Source: Nocardioides islandensis (GTDB lineage Bacteria; Actinomycetota; Actinomycetes; Propionibacteriales; Nocardioidaceae). Taken from it: DNA of 64,000 nt. Where the stretch lies: the NCBI RefSeq assembly GCF_015352455.1, contig NZ_JADKPN010000015.1, positions 62,001 through 126,000 of the forward strand, in the 5' to 3' direction. Shown here one piece after another: positions 1 through 8,072 of this stretch. A model generated the notes under the pieces. That model was given only the letters and a program-made list of their open reading frames with translations, had not been told where the DNA came from and searched no databases. The stretch's first letter is position 1, and each line of letters starts with the position of its first letter. A program made the position numbers and the translations under genes.

Positions 1-864
1 CCGCGCGACGGCGACCTCCTCGATGATCTTCTCGATCGTGTCGGCCTCGGACTCCACGCAGCCGGTCAGCGTGATGTCGCCGACGGTGCGGAACCGGACG
101 GTGCGCTCCTCGACGACCTCGCCGGGGCGCAGCGGGTTGTGCTCGCTCTCCGACATCCACATGCCGTCGCGCTGGAAGACGCGACGCTGGTGGGAGAAGT
201 AGATGGACGGGAGCTCCACGCCCTCGCGCCCGAGGTAGTCCCAGACGTCCAGCTCGGTCCAGTTGGAGATCGGGAAGATCCGCATGTGCTCGCCGGAGTG
301 GATCTTGCCGTTGTAGAGGCTCCAGAGCTCGGGGCGCTGCATCTTCGGGTCCCACTGGCCGAAGTCGTCGCGGTGGGAGTAGACGCGCTCCTTCGCGCGG
401 GCCTTCTCCTCGTCGCGGCGGCCGCCACCGAACATCGCGGTGAAGCCGTTCTCCTCGATCGCGTTGAGGAGGGTGCCGGTCTGGAGCCGGTTGCGGCTGG
501 TCTTGCCGTCGTCGACGACGATGCCGTTGGCGATGGCGTCCTCGACGCTGGCGACGATGAGGCGCACGCCGAGGCGCTGGACCCAGTGGTCACGGGTCTC
601 CAGCACCTCGGGGAAGTCGTAGCCGGTGTCGATCTGGAGCACGGGGAACGGGATCTTGGCCGGGTAGAAGGCCTTCTCGGCCAGCCGCATCATCACGATC
701 GAGTCCTTGCCGCCGGAGAACATCAGGGCGGGCTTCTCGAACTCGGCGGCCACCTCGCGGAAGATGTGGATCGACTCCGCCTCCAGCTGGTCGAGCTGGC
801 TCAGCTGGTAGTCGGCATGGGTGGCCGGGGCGGTGTCTGGTGCGGAGTTCTGGGCGGTGCTCAT
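1..864 (-). CDS. cysD: Sulfate adenylyltransferase subunit 2, partial
   Basis: Small subunit of ATP sulfurylase, which with the CysN GTPase makes adenylyl sulfate from sulfate and ATP in the cytoplasm. The PP-loop motif SGGKDS is at residues 50-55, followed by the conserved MRLAEKAFYPAKIPFP stretch and a RIFPISNWTE segment typical of CysD. The ATG at 862-864 begins MSTAQNSA. Visible are 288 codons of a family usually near 300 residues, so only the C-terminal tip is missing beyond the left edge; cysN probably follows there. It is the third gene of a minus-strand cysC-tauE-cysD series. A TAGCAT-like -10 lies about 40 nt upstream, so it may have its own promoter. Confidence 0.93.
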   Translation of the reverse strand, partial: MSTAQNSAPDTAPATHADYQLSQLDQLEAESIHIFREVAAEFEKPALMFSGGKDSIVMMRLAEKAFYPAKIPFPVLQIDTGYDFPEVLETRDHWVQRLGVRLIVASVEDAIANGIVVDDGKTSRNRLQTGTLLNAIEENGFTAMFGGGRRDEEKARAKERVYSHRDDFGQWDPKMQRPELWSLYNGKIHSGEHMRIFPISNWTELDVWDYLGREGVELPSIYFSHQRRVFQRDGMWMSESEHNPLRPGEVVEERTVRFRTVGDITLTGCVESEADTIEKIIEEVAVAR

Positions 865-955
865 CGTGTCGTCAGGTACCTCTCCGGAAGCGGATCCTCG
901 TCATGCTATCGGGGCCTCACAGGGGTGCCGTGAATCGCGAGCGGTGTGCGGACGC

Positions 956-1954
956 TCACGCCGGACGGTCTCGTCCGGCCCGTTCGTACCGGTCACCCTC
1001 GAGCTCGGCGACCGTGGGGGAGCCGAACATGGGCAGTCCCTGCTGCTTGCGCAGCAGGCCCCACACGAACGGCACCACGACCACCATCACCAGGCCGATG
1101 ACTCCCACCAGCATGGGGTGGGTGTCGTCGTCCCCGGCACCGAGGGGCGCCCAGCCGGCCTTGTCGAGCAGCGCGACGCCCGACATCGTCAGCACGATCA
1201 CGATGCCGCGGCGGATGAACGACTGCGGCACGCGCGGCGCGATCTTGCTGCCCAGCAGGGTGCCGGGCACCGACCCGATCACCAGCGGGATCAGCAGCGA
1301 CCAGTCGAGGCCGTGCAACACGATGTTGGAGATCGCGGCGGCGAGCACCAGCGGGACGGCCTGGACGAGGTCGGTGCCGACCAGGCGCACGGCGGCCAGG
1401 CCGGGGTACAGCATGAGCAGCGCGATCATGATCACCGAGCCCGAGCCCACGCTGGTCACGCCGACGAGCAGGCCGCCGAGCGCGCCGACCAGCAGGGTCG
1501 CGAGCGGCCGGATCTTCGGGGTCTCGTCGTGCTCGTGCCCGCGGCGTACGCGGCGGAGGTTGATGTAGAGGCGCAGCGCGTAGGTCAGGGCGGCCAGCAG
1601 CAGCGCGAACCCGATGCAGAGCTTGAGCGTCTTGTCGAGGTCCTCCGGATCGGTGAACCACGACACCAGGTGAGGACCGAGCAGGGCCATCGGCACCGAG
1701 CCGAGGATCAGCCACTTGGCCAGCTGCATGTTCGGCGAGCCCTCGCGCTTGTGCACGATCGCGCCGCCGGTCTTGTAGACGGCCGCCGCCGTGAGGTCGG
1801 CCGTGACCACGGTGGCGGCGTCGCCGACGCCCAGGAAGATCAGGGCCGGCGTCATCAGCGCGCCGCCGCCCATCCCCGTCAGCCCGACCACGATGCCGAC
1901 GAAGAACCCGGCGGCGAGGATGGAGAAGAACGAGTCGCTGATCAGGTCGGCCAT
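956..1954 (-). CDS. TauE/SafE family sulfite/anion exporter
   Basis: Polytopic inner-membrane protein of 332 residues in the TauE/SafE (DUF81) family, whose members move sulfite, sulfoacetate or related anions. The glycine-rich motif GLTGMGGG lies at residues 24-31 in the first membrane segment. Two hydrophobic halves are separated by a charged loop rich in His, Arg and Glu (about residues 172-187). It sits between cysC and cysD in the same orientation, which favours sulfite or sulfate handling as its role, for example relief from excess sulfite. The substrate is inferred from context only. Confidence 0.85.
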   Translation of the reverse strand: MADLISDSFFSILAAGFFVGIVVGLTGMGGGALMTPALIFLGVGDAATVVTADLTAAAVYKTGGAIVHKREGSPNMQLAKWLILGSVPMALLGPHLVSWFTDPEDLDKTLKLCIGFALLLAALTYALRLYINLRRVRRGHEHDETPKIRPLATLLVGALGGLLVGVTSVGSGSVIMIALLMLYPGLAAVRLVGTDLVQAVPLVLAAAISNIVLHGLDWSLLIPLVIGSVPGTLLGSKIAPRVPQSFIRRGIVIVLTMSGVALLDKAGWAPLGAGDDDTHPMLVGVIGLVMVVVVPFVWGLLRKQQGLPMFGSPTVAELEGDRYERAGRDRPA

Positions 1955-1967
1955 GAGGTCCTCGGGG

Positions 1968-1995
1968 TGAAGTACGACAAACTTCAGGAACTCTA
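1968..1995 (-). promoter_or_regulatory. Candidate promoter/operator of the TauE gene
   Basis: Read on the minus strand, a TAGAGT -10-like hexamer (1990-1995) is followed by the inverted repeat TGAAGT-N7-ACTTCA (1968-1986), 13 bp upstream of the TauE start. A weak TTGGGA -35 lies 16 nt further upstream, close to the cysC stop. An inverted repeat just downstream of a -10 would suit repression. The regulator is unknown. Confidence 0.4.
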
Positions 1996-2008
1996 CTGAA
2001 TCAGGCGC

Positions 2009-3202
2009 TTATCCCAACAACGGCGCCAGGGCCCGCAGCACCTCGTCGCGGCAGTCCTCGATGCTGCGCCCGGTGGTGTCGATCCGCAACGCGGCGTCCT
2101 GCGGCGCCTCGTACGGCGAGGAGATCCCGGTGAACTCCGGGATCTCGCCGCGGCGCGCCTTGGCGTACAGGCCCTTGCGGTCGCGTCGCTCGCACTCCTC
2201 CAGCGGCGTGGCCACGTGCACGAGGAAGAAGGCGCCGCCGGCGTCCTCCACCATCGCGCGCACCTGCTGGCGGGTCGCGTCGAACGGCGCGATGGGGGAG
2301 CAGACCGCGAGCCCACCGTGCCGCGAGATCTCGGCGGCCACCCAGCCGATCCGGCGGATGTTGGTCTCCCGGTCCTCCTTGGAGAAGGTCAGCCCGGCGC
2401 TGAGGTTCCGGCGGACCACGTCGCCGTCCAGGCTGGTGATGGTCCGGGCGCCCTCCTCGAGGAGGTGGTCCATCACCGCCCGGGCGACCGTCGACTTCCC
2501 GCTGCCGGAGAGACCGGTGAAGAACAGCACGACGCCCTGGGCACCGGGCGCCGGCTGGTCGGCGTCGACGATGGCGCCGATCTCGTCGCTGAGCGGCGCG
2601 TCGCCCTCGGTGACGCCGAGCACGGTGTCGCCCGCGGCGTACGCCTCGATGACGCGGACCCCGAGATGGTGGTCGACCTCGGCGTCACCGTGCGAGGCCA
2701 GCGGTACGGCGACCACGGCGGCGTCGGCGAGCCGCCGGGCGGCCGCGAGGGTGGCACGGAGCAGGCCGACCGCGGTCAGCTCGGGCGTGCCGTGCCCGAC
2801 CAGGGCGACCAGCACCACGCGGCCGTCCACGTCCCCCAGGACACCGATCTGCTCCTCGTCGAGGGCGTCGGTGACGGGGACGAACGTGGACCCGGCGTAC
2901 TGCTCGCGGACCTGCGTGGGGGTCAGGTACAAGCGGCGGAACGGCCCGTACTGCGCGTGCGTGAGCGCCTCGACGCTCCCGTCGGCCGCCACCCGCGCCA
3001 GGGGCAGCCCCTCGGGGTCGACCAGCTCGACGGCCTCGACGCCGGCCAGGTCGTCGGGCAGCGCGAGGGTGATCGGGGACCCGGGCTCGTTGAAGCGGAC
3101 CACGGGGGCGAGCGCGCCGGAGGTCAGCAGCTCGAGGTCGTCGAGCTCGCGCTGGGTGGGGTGGTACTGGGCGACGGGTTGGGCGACGGGCACGGCCGCC
3201 AT
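2009..3202 (-). CDS. cysC: Adenylyl-sulfate kinase with N-terminal sulfurylase-like region
   Basis: Phosphorylates adenylyl sulfate to PAPS. The C-terminal half (about residues 222-397) is a clear APS kinase: P-loop GLSGSGKS at 230-237, then LDGDVVRRNLS, an FSKEDRETNIRRIG motif and a PEFTGISSPYE segment. The first 220 residues recall the PUA-like and catalytic parts of ATP sulfurylase (start YHPTQRELDDLELL), but I see no QTRNP or HxxH catalytic motif, so that part is probably non-catalytic or highly diverged. The ATG at 3200-3202 gives 397 residues. An upstream in-frame extension runs through a 22-bp repeat array and is not credible coding. It is the first gene of the sulfur unit. Confidence 0.88.
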   Translation of the reverse strand: MAAVPVAQPVAQYHPTQRELDDLELLTSGALAPVVRFNEPGSPITLALPDDLAGVEAVELVDPEGLPLARVAADGSVEALTHAQYGPFRRLYLTPTQVREQYAGSTFVPVTDALDEEQIGVLGDVDGRVVLVALVGHGTPELTAVGLLRATLAAARRLADAAVVAVPLASHGDAEVDHHLGVRVIEAYAAGDTVLGVTEGDAPLSDEIGAIVDADQPAPGAQGVVLFFTGLSGSGKSTVARAVMDHLLEEGARTITSLDGDVVRRNLSAGLTFSKEDRETNIRRIGWVAAEISRHGGLAVCSPIAPFDATRQQVRAMVEDAGGAFFLVHVATPLEECERRDRKGLYAKARRGEIPEFTGISSPYEAPQDAALRIDTTGRSIEDCRDEVLRALAPLLG

Positions 3203-3216
3203 CCTGTCAGCCCCTC

Positions 3217-3420
3217 GAGCTGCGCCCCCGGTACGTGCGAGTTGCGCCTCCGGTACGTGCGAGTTGCGCCTCCGGTACGTGCGAGCTGCGTCTCCGGTAC
3301 GGGTTGGTGGTGCGCCGGGCCGCAACTCGGCGGTGTCGGGGGCGCAGCTCGGCGGTGTCGGGGGCGCAGCTCGGCGGTGTCGGAGGCGCAGCTCGGCGGT
3401 GTCGGGGGCGCAGCTCGGCG
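3217..3420. repeat. Inverted pair of 22-bp tandem repeat arrays (family B, copy 1)
   Basis: Four left units (GAGYTGCGCCTCCGGTACGTGC type) start at 3217, 3239, 3261 and 3283. Five right units start at their GCARCTC cores at 3322, 3344, 3366, 3388 and 3410. Spacing is exactly 22 bp throughout. The right units, reverse complemented, share the 13-bp core GAGCTGCGCCTCC with the left ones but carry a different 9-bp remainder. The period is not a multiple of three, so it is not coding. It fills the gap between the upstream end of cysC and the end of the ABC permease gene. A second copy lies at 33911-34046. Confidence 0.9.
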
Positions 3421-4137
3421 CTACTCGTCGCCGCGAAGGGTGAAGGAGCGGAGGCGGTCGCCGGCGAACCAGACCGAGCCGGCGGTGACGACGAGGGCGG
3501 CGAGGAGGGCGTAGGTCAGCCCCGTACCCGGCTCGTCGACGGCGTCGCTGATGGCCGAGCCGACCTGCAGGCCCCACGGTCCGATGGCCAGCCACCGGAT
3601 GCCGGTCAGCAGGGCGCCGAGGAGGCCCTCCCAGAGCAGCACGTACAAGAGCCCGATCACCACCGCGTGCCGGGTGAGCGCCGCCAGGCCGAGGAAGAGG
3701 GCCGTGTACGCCGTCCCGGAGACGAGGGACGCGAACCCCCACGCGACCGCTCGGCCGGGCTCCGAGGCGTCGAGCACCACGCCGGCGAGGAACAGCGGGA
3801 AGGCGCCGAGCGCGACGGTCGCGAGCCAGGCGACGACGTACTTGCTGACCGCCACCGCGTGCCGCGGCACCGGCTTGGCGATCAGGTAGACGATCGAGCC
3901 GTCGTCGATCTCGGGGCCCAGGACCGCCGACGCCGCGAGCAGCGCCACGATCGGGAGCGCCAGGGTGTACCCGACCTCGCTGACGATGTCGTACCCCACG
4001 CCCTCCTCGGTCAGCGCGCGCACCACGACCGCCAGCACCAGCACGAGCCCGGGGATCAGCATCAGCACCAGGCCCCGCCGCCGACCCAGCAGGGCCTGGG
4101 CCGACAGTCGCAGGATCGTCGGGTTCAGCACGGTCAT
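3421..4137 (-). CDS. ABC-2 type transporter permease
   Basis: Membrane protein of 238 residues with about six hydrophobic segments and the ABC-2 permease pattern (N-terminal RLSAQALLGRRRG, then a stretch of Ala/Leu/Val-rich helices). Its ATG (4135-4137) overlaps the TGA of the ABC ATPase gene at 4134-4136 (ATGA), so the two are translationally coupled and almost certainly form one exporter. It is the last gene of a five-gene operon that begins with a GT1 glycosyltransferase. The substrate is unknown. Confidence 0.82.
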   Translation of the reverse strand: MTVLNPTILRLSAQALLGRRRGLVLMLIPGLVLVLAVVVRALTEEGVGYDIVSEVGYTLALPIVALLAASAVLGPEIDDGSIVYLIAKPVPRHAVAVSKYVVAWLATVALGAFPLFLAGVVLDASEPGRAVAWGFASLVSGTAYTALFLGLAALTRHAVVIGLLYVLLWEGLLGALLTGIRWLAIGPWGLQVGSAISDAVDEPGTGLTYALLAALVVTAGSVWFAGDRLRSFTLRGDE

Positions 4138-5060
4138 CGCCCCACCAGGTAGGCGAACACGGACTCCAGCGACTCGTCGGTCGGCGTCAGCTCGAGGAGG
4201 CGTACGCCGCAGTCGCGGGCCAGCCGGGGCAGCTGGACCGCGAACGAGCCGAGGTCCGAGACCGAGACGTCGACGCCGCGGCGGCCGCCGATCTCGGGCC
4301 GCAGCGCCACCGCGACCACGGACGGCTCGCCGATGAGCGCACTGGCCAGCCGGCGGTCGTCGCTGCTGACGACGACGTACTGCACCGGGCGATCGGTCAT
4401 CAGCCGCCGGATCTCGCCGAAGTCCCCGGACGCGGCGTGCCGTCCGGAGACCACCACCTCGATCTGGCGGGCGACCTGCTCGACCTCCTCGAGGATGTGC
4501 GAGCTGAACAGGACCGTGCGGCCCTCGGCGCCGAACCGCTGGAGCAGCGCCATCAGGTGCAGCCGCTGACGGGGGTCGACGCCGTTGAACGGTTCGTCGA
4601 GCAGCAGCACCGAGGGGTCGTGCACCAGCGCCGACGCGAGCTTGACCCGCTGGCGCATGCCCTTGGAGTACGTGCCGATGCGACGCGCCGCCGGCTCGAC
4701 CATGTCCACGATCTCCAGCGCCCGCTGGGCCGCGGCGCCCGGGTCGGGCAGCCCGTGCAGCTCGGCGTTGGCGAGCACGAACTGGCGCCCGGTGAGGTAG
4801 TCGAAGCTGATCTCCCGCTCAGGTACCAGGCCGATCGTGCGGTAGGCCTCGGTGTGCCGCCACAGCGCCGTGCCGTCGAGGGTGACGCTGCCCGCCGACG
4901 GCGAGAGGAAGCCGGACATCAGCGCGATCAGCGTGCTCTTGCCGGCGCCGTTCGGGCCGAGCAGCCCGGTCACGCCGGGCCCGATCGACATGGTGATGCC
5001 GTTGACCGCCACCACGTTGCCGTACCACCGCGACACGGCCTCCAGCTCGATGGTGCTCAC
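4134..5060 (-). CDS. ABC transporter ATP-binding protein
   Basis: Energises the partner permease encoded at 3421-4137. Walker A GPNGAGKS, signature YSKGMRQ and Walker B VLLLDEP are all present, followed by the SSHILEEVE switch region. At 308 residues it has the extra C-terminal domain common in ABC-2 drug and polymer exporters. The start is a GTG at 5058-5060, seven bases after the stop of the upstream permease, again within one tight transcription unit. Alternative start codons are not needed. Confidence 0.9.
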   Translation of the reverse strand: MSTIELEAVSRWYGNVVAVNGITMSIGPGVTGLLGPNGAGKSTLIALMSGFLSPSAGSVTLDGTALWRHTEAYRTIGLVPEREISFDYLTGRQFVLANAELHGLPDPGAAAQRALEIVDMVEPAARRIGTYSKGMRQRVKLASALVHDPSVLLLDEPFNGVDPRQRLHLMALLQRFGAEGRTVLFSSHILEEVEQVARQIEVVVSGRHAASGDFGEIRRLMTDRPVQYVVVSSDDRRLASALIGEPSVVAVALRPEIGGRRGVDVSVSDLGSFAVQLPRLARDCGVRLLELTPTDESLESVFAYLVGR

Positions 5061-5067
5061 CGCCGGG

Positions 5068-5973
5068 TCACCGCCCGGCCAGTCGCCGGTACCGGACGAG
5101 CAGCGCCCCGAGACTGACCAGGGCGAGGGCGACCATCACGCCGAAGTACGCCGCCTGGAGGCCGCCCCCGGTGGGCGGGGTCAGCACGCGCTCGTCGGTG
5201 AGCGCGCCCATCGCGCCGCGGTACAGGGAGTACGGCGAGAACAGCCCGGCCACCTCGCCGATGCGCGGCCGGCTCTGCTCCTCGGAGATGCCCTGCACCG
5301 CGGTGACGACGCCGTTGCCCAGCAGCAGCACGGCGATCGTGGCCACGACCGCGAACCCGCGGCGCACCGACACCGACGCGATCAGGCCGCTGATGCCGGT
5401 GAGCCCCGTCGCCAGCAGCACGGCGAGCAGCGCGGCCTTCAGCGCCGCGGCGGTCTGCTCGCCGAAGTCGAGCTCGCCGAGCACGGCGCCGAGGTACAGC
5501 GCGAGGATCGGGGTCAGCAGGAAGACCAGGGTGGCCGCCAGCAGCGAGGCCCAGCGCGCCACGGCGTACGCCGTCGAGGGCAGCGGCCGCGCGAGGTACA
5601 GCGCGATGGTGCCGTGCCGCAGGTCGCGCGAGAACAGCACCGGGGCCTGGGCCGCCACGAAGATCGAGAGCAGGACCTGGGTGCGCGAGGCGTACGCCGC
5701 GTAGCCCAGCGGCAGCTCGTCGAGGTGGATGAACACCAGGACCCCGACGATGATCACCACGGGCAGCAGGTTGATGCCGAGCAGCAGGAACGGCAGCACC
5801 TTCGACCGGCCCGACCGGCCCAGCCCGAAGGCGTTGCGGAACCCCTCGACGAACAGCGCCCAGGCGATCGCGCCGAGGCCGTTGCGCGGGCCGTCGTAGG
5901 GGCGGTATCCGAGGTCGTAGATGGCACCGCTGACCGGGCCCCGGCCGCCACCGGAGGGAACAGGGTCAGCCAT
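5068..5973 (-). CDS. ABC-2 type transporter permease
   Basis: Membrane permease of 301 residues. A cytoplasmic N-terminus with the motif YDLGYRPYDGPR precedes at least six hydrophobic helices. That motif is common in actinobacterial ABC-2 permeases paired with a dedicated ATPase. It pairs with the ATPase encoded just upstream (5966-6889), whose stop overlaps this gene's start by eight bases. The operon thus carries two complete ATPase/permease pairs, which could be two exporters or one heteromeric complex. Confidence 0.82.
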   Translation of the reverse strand: MADPVPSGGGRGPVSGAIYDLGYRPYDGPRNGLGAIAWALFVEGFRNAFGLGRSGRSKVLPFLLLGINLLPVVIIVGVLVFIHLDELPLGYAAYASRTQVLLSIFVAAQAPVLFSRDLRHGTIALYLARPLPSTAYAVARWASLLAATLVFLLTPILALYLGAVLGELDFGEQTAAALKAALLAVLLATGLTGISGLIASVSVRRGFAVVATIAVLLLGNGVVTAVQGISEEQSRPRIGEVAGLFSPYSLYRGAMGALTDERVLTPPTGGGLQAAYFGVMVALALVSLGALLVRYRRLAGR

Positions 5974-6889
5974 CGGCGAACACGTCCTCGATGCGGCGGT
6001 GGTCCGCCTGGATCCGCACCAGCCCGACGCCGAGGTCGAGGGCGGTGTCCCGGATCAGGTCGTGGACGTCGTGCGGGGAGTCGGGGTCGGGGTCGAGGGC
6101 GAGCAGGCCGCCGCGCGGGTGGACGGGCACGCCGGCCGCGGCGAGCGCCTGCCCCATCCGGGCCTGCGCGTCCTGGCCGAGCACCTCGACGAGGAGGGTG
6201 CCGGTGGCGTTGAGGAACTCGCGGGTCTCCGAGGACCGCAGCAGCCGGCCCGAGTCGAGGATCACGACGTGGTCGCTGACCCGCTCGAGCTCGCCGAGCA
6301 GGTGCGAGGTGACCAGCACCGAAATGCCGAAGTCGTCGCCGACCCGCTGCACCAGCCCGAGCATGTCGTCGCGGGCCGCCGGGTCGAGTCCGTTGGTCGG
6401 CTCGTCGAGCAGCACCAGCCGCGGGTCGTGGGCCAGCGCCTGGGCGAGCTTGGCCCGCTGCTTCATGCCCGTCGAGTAGCCGCCCATCGGCCGGTACCGC
6501 TCCTCGGCGAGGCCGACGTGCCGCAGCACCTCCGCAGCCCGCTCGCGCGCGGCCACCCGCGGCAGGCCCGACATCATGCCGAGGTGCACGACGAAGTCGC
6601 TGGCGCTGACGTCCGGCGGGAGGCAGTCGTGCTCCGGCAGGTACCCCACCCGCCCGCGGATCTCGGCGGACTCCGTCGCGACGTCGAGCCCCAGCACCTG
6701 CGACGAGCCGGACGTCGGCATCACCAGGCCCAGCAGGATCTTGATGAGCGTCGACTTGCCGGCCCCGTTGGCGCCGACCAGGCCGGTGATGCCGGGGCCG
6801 ATGTCGAGGGTCAGGTCTGCGAGCGCGACGACCGAGCCGTAGTCCTTCGTCAGGCCACGGGTCGAGATGACCGGCTCCACACCCGTCAC
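5966..6889 (-). CDS. ABC transporter ATP-binding protein
   Basis: Second ABC ATPase of the operon, 307 residues. It shows Walker A GANGAGKS, signature YSTGMKQR, Walker B LVLLDEP and the H-switch TSHLLGELE. The start is taken as the GTG at 6887-6889 because it forms a GTGA overlap with the stop of the glycosyltransferase gene. A GTG three codons later is the alternative. It is about as similar to the other ATPase of this operon as expected for ancient paralogues, so the two pairs were not copied recently. Confidence 0.9.
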   Translation of the reverse strand: MTGVEPVISTRGLTKDYGSVVALADLTLDIGPGITGLVGANGAGKSTLIKILLGLVMPTSGSSQVLGLDVATESAEIRGRVGYLPEHDCLPPDVSASDFVVHLGMMSGLPRVAARERAAEVLRHVGLAEERYRPMGGYSTGMKQRAKLAQALAHDPRLVLLDEPTNGLDPAARDDMLGLVQRVGDDFGISVLVTSHLLGELERVSDHVVILDSGRLLRSSETREFLNATGTLLVEVLGQDAQARMGQALAAAGVPVHPRGGLLALDPDPDSPHDVHDLIRDTALDLGVGLVRIQADHRRIEDVFADG

Positions 6890-8049
6890 CCTACGAGGGA
6901 CTCGAGCAGGCGGACGGCATCCGACGCCGGCGGCAGGTCCGCGATCGACCGCGCCACGCCCCGCGCCCCTTCGGCGTACGACGCGTCGGCCAGGAGGGTG
7001 CTCAAGGCATCGGCGGCCCTGGCGGGCGATCCGGGGCCCATCGGCACGGCGATCCCCGCGCCGCTGGCCGCGACGTGGAGCCCGTTGGCGAGCTGGTCGC
7101 TGGTGAAGATCGGCATCACGACCTGCGGCACTCCGGCGGCCAGCGCGCCCATCGTCGTGCCGAAGCCGCCGTGCCCGACCATCGCCGCGGAGTGCGCGAG
7201 CGCGTCGGCCTGCGGCCACCACGGCACGACGCACGCGTTCGCCGGCAGCGGTCCGAGCCCGTCGATGTCCAGCCTGCGCCCGACCGTCATCAGCACCCTC
7301 GCCCGGATCCCGGCCAGCGCGTCCAGGGCCTCGCGGTAGAGCCCGGCGAACGGCGGCAGCGAGGCCGTCACCGAGCCGAAGGTCACGTAGACCAGCGGCA
7401 GGTCCGGGTCGCCCCACGGCTCGGGGAGCGGGCCGTCCCCGACGGCCGGCGCCGGGTCACGGAACCGGTGCACGCCGGCGAGCGCGTCCCCGACCGCGTC
7501 GTCGAGGTCGGCCGGGACGGTGCTGAGGACGACCTCGGCGGCCTGGGCCGACGAGCAGGTGCCCTCCGGCAGCCCGACCAGGCGGTCGAGCTCCAGCAGG
7601 GGTTCGAGGACCGCCTCGGCGAACCTCGTGACGATCTCGTGCATCCCGATGCAGACGTGCGCGTGCGGCAGCCCGGCACCCTCCGCCGCGGCCAGCGAGG
7701 CCAGCTCGGCGGACTCCCGGACGACGACGTCGGGCCGCCAGCGCTCGATGGTCTCCACGACCCCTGGGAGCCCGGCCTGGGCGTCGATGCGGCCGAACAC
7801 CTCGCGCACGACCGTGTCGTCCGCCTCCTCGAACGGCAGCGACGGGAGCCGCCCCATGACCGGCCCGATGAGCTCGGGCGGCGCGTCGGCGAAGGGCTCG
7901 TGCACGACCCCCGCACGCTCCAGCGCCGCGGCGTACGACGCCGGCGCGGCCACGCGCACCTCGTGCCCGGCCGCGGCCGTCGCCCGCAGGAACGGGACGA
8001 GCGGGCCGAAGTGACCGTCGTTGGCAGTGGTGGCGAAGAGTGCCCGCAT
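6886..8049 (-). CDS. GT1-family (MGT/UGT-like) glycosyltransferase
   Basis: 387-residue glycosyltransferase of the macrolide/flavonoid/sterol type (GT1, GT-B fold). The N-terminus ALFATTANDGHFGPLVPFLR is typical for the acceptor domain. The C-terminal donor-binding region has PWWPQADALAHSAAMVGHGG followed by TTMGALAAGVPQVVMPIF and the acidic/Gln pair in FTSDQLANG. It should transfer a sugar from a nucleotide donor to a small hydrophobic acceptor. It is first in an operon with two ABC exporters, suggesting modify-and-export of a metabolite or drug. A TAGCGT -10 six nt before the ATG suggests a leaderless mRNA. Confidence 0.85.
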   Translation of the reverse strand: MRALFATTANDGHFGPLVPFLRATAAAGHEVRVAAPASYAAALERAGVVHEPFADAPPELIGPVMGRLPSLPFEEADDTVVREVFGRIDAQAGLPGVVETIERWRPDVVVRESAELASLAAAEGAGLPHAHVCIGMHEIVTRFAEAVLEPLLELDRLVGLPEGTCSSAQAAEVVLSTVPADLDDAVGDALAGVHRFRDPAPAVGDGPLPEPWGDPDLPLVYVTFGSVTASLPPFAGLYREALDALAGIRARVLMTVGRRLDIDGLGPLPANACVVPWWPQADALAHSAAMVGHGGFGTTMGALAAGVPQVVMPIFTSDQLANGLHVAASGAGIAVPMGPGSPARAADALSTLLADASYAEGARGVARSIADLPPASDAVRLLESLVG

Positions 8050-8072
8050 CCGGCGACGCTAGCGTTGCGGTC
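8050..8072. promoter_or_regulatory. Shared palindromic -10 of divergent leaderless genes
   Basis: The perfect 10-bp palindrome ACGCTAGCGT (8056-8065) reads TAGCGT on both strands. On the minus strand it ends 6 nt before the ATG of the glycosyltransferase gene. On the plus strand it ends 7 nt before the ATG of the asparaginase gene. That is -10 spacing for transcription starting at the start codon in both directions from one overlapping element. Confidence 0.55.

Noticed and set aside
3217..3420. CRISPR array
   Set aside because: The 22-bp units are directly adjacent with no unique spacers, occur in both orientations, and there are no cas genes.
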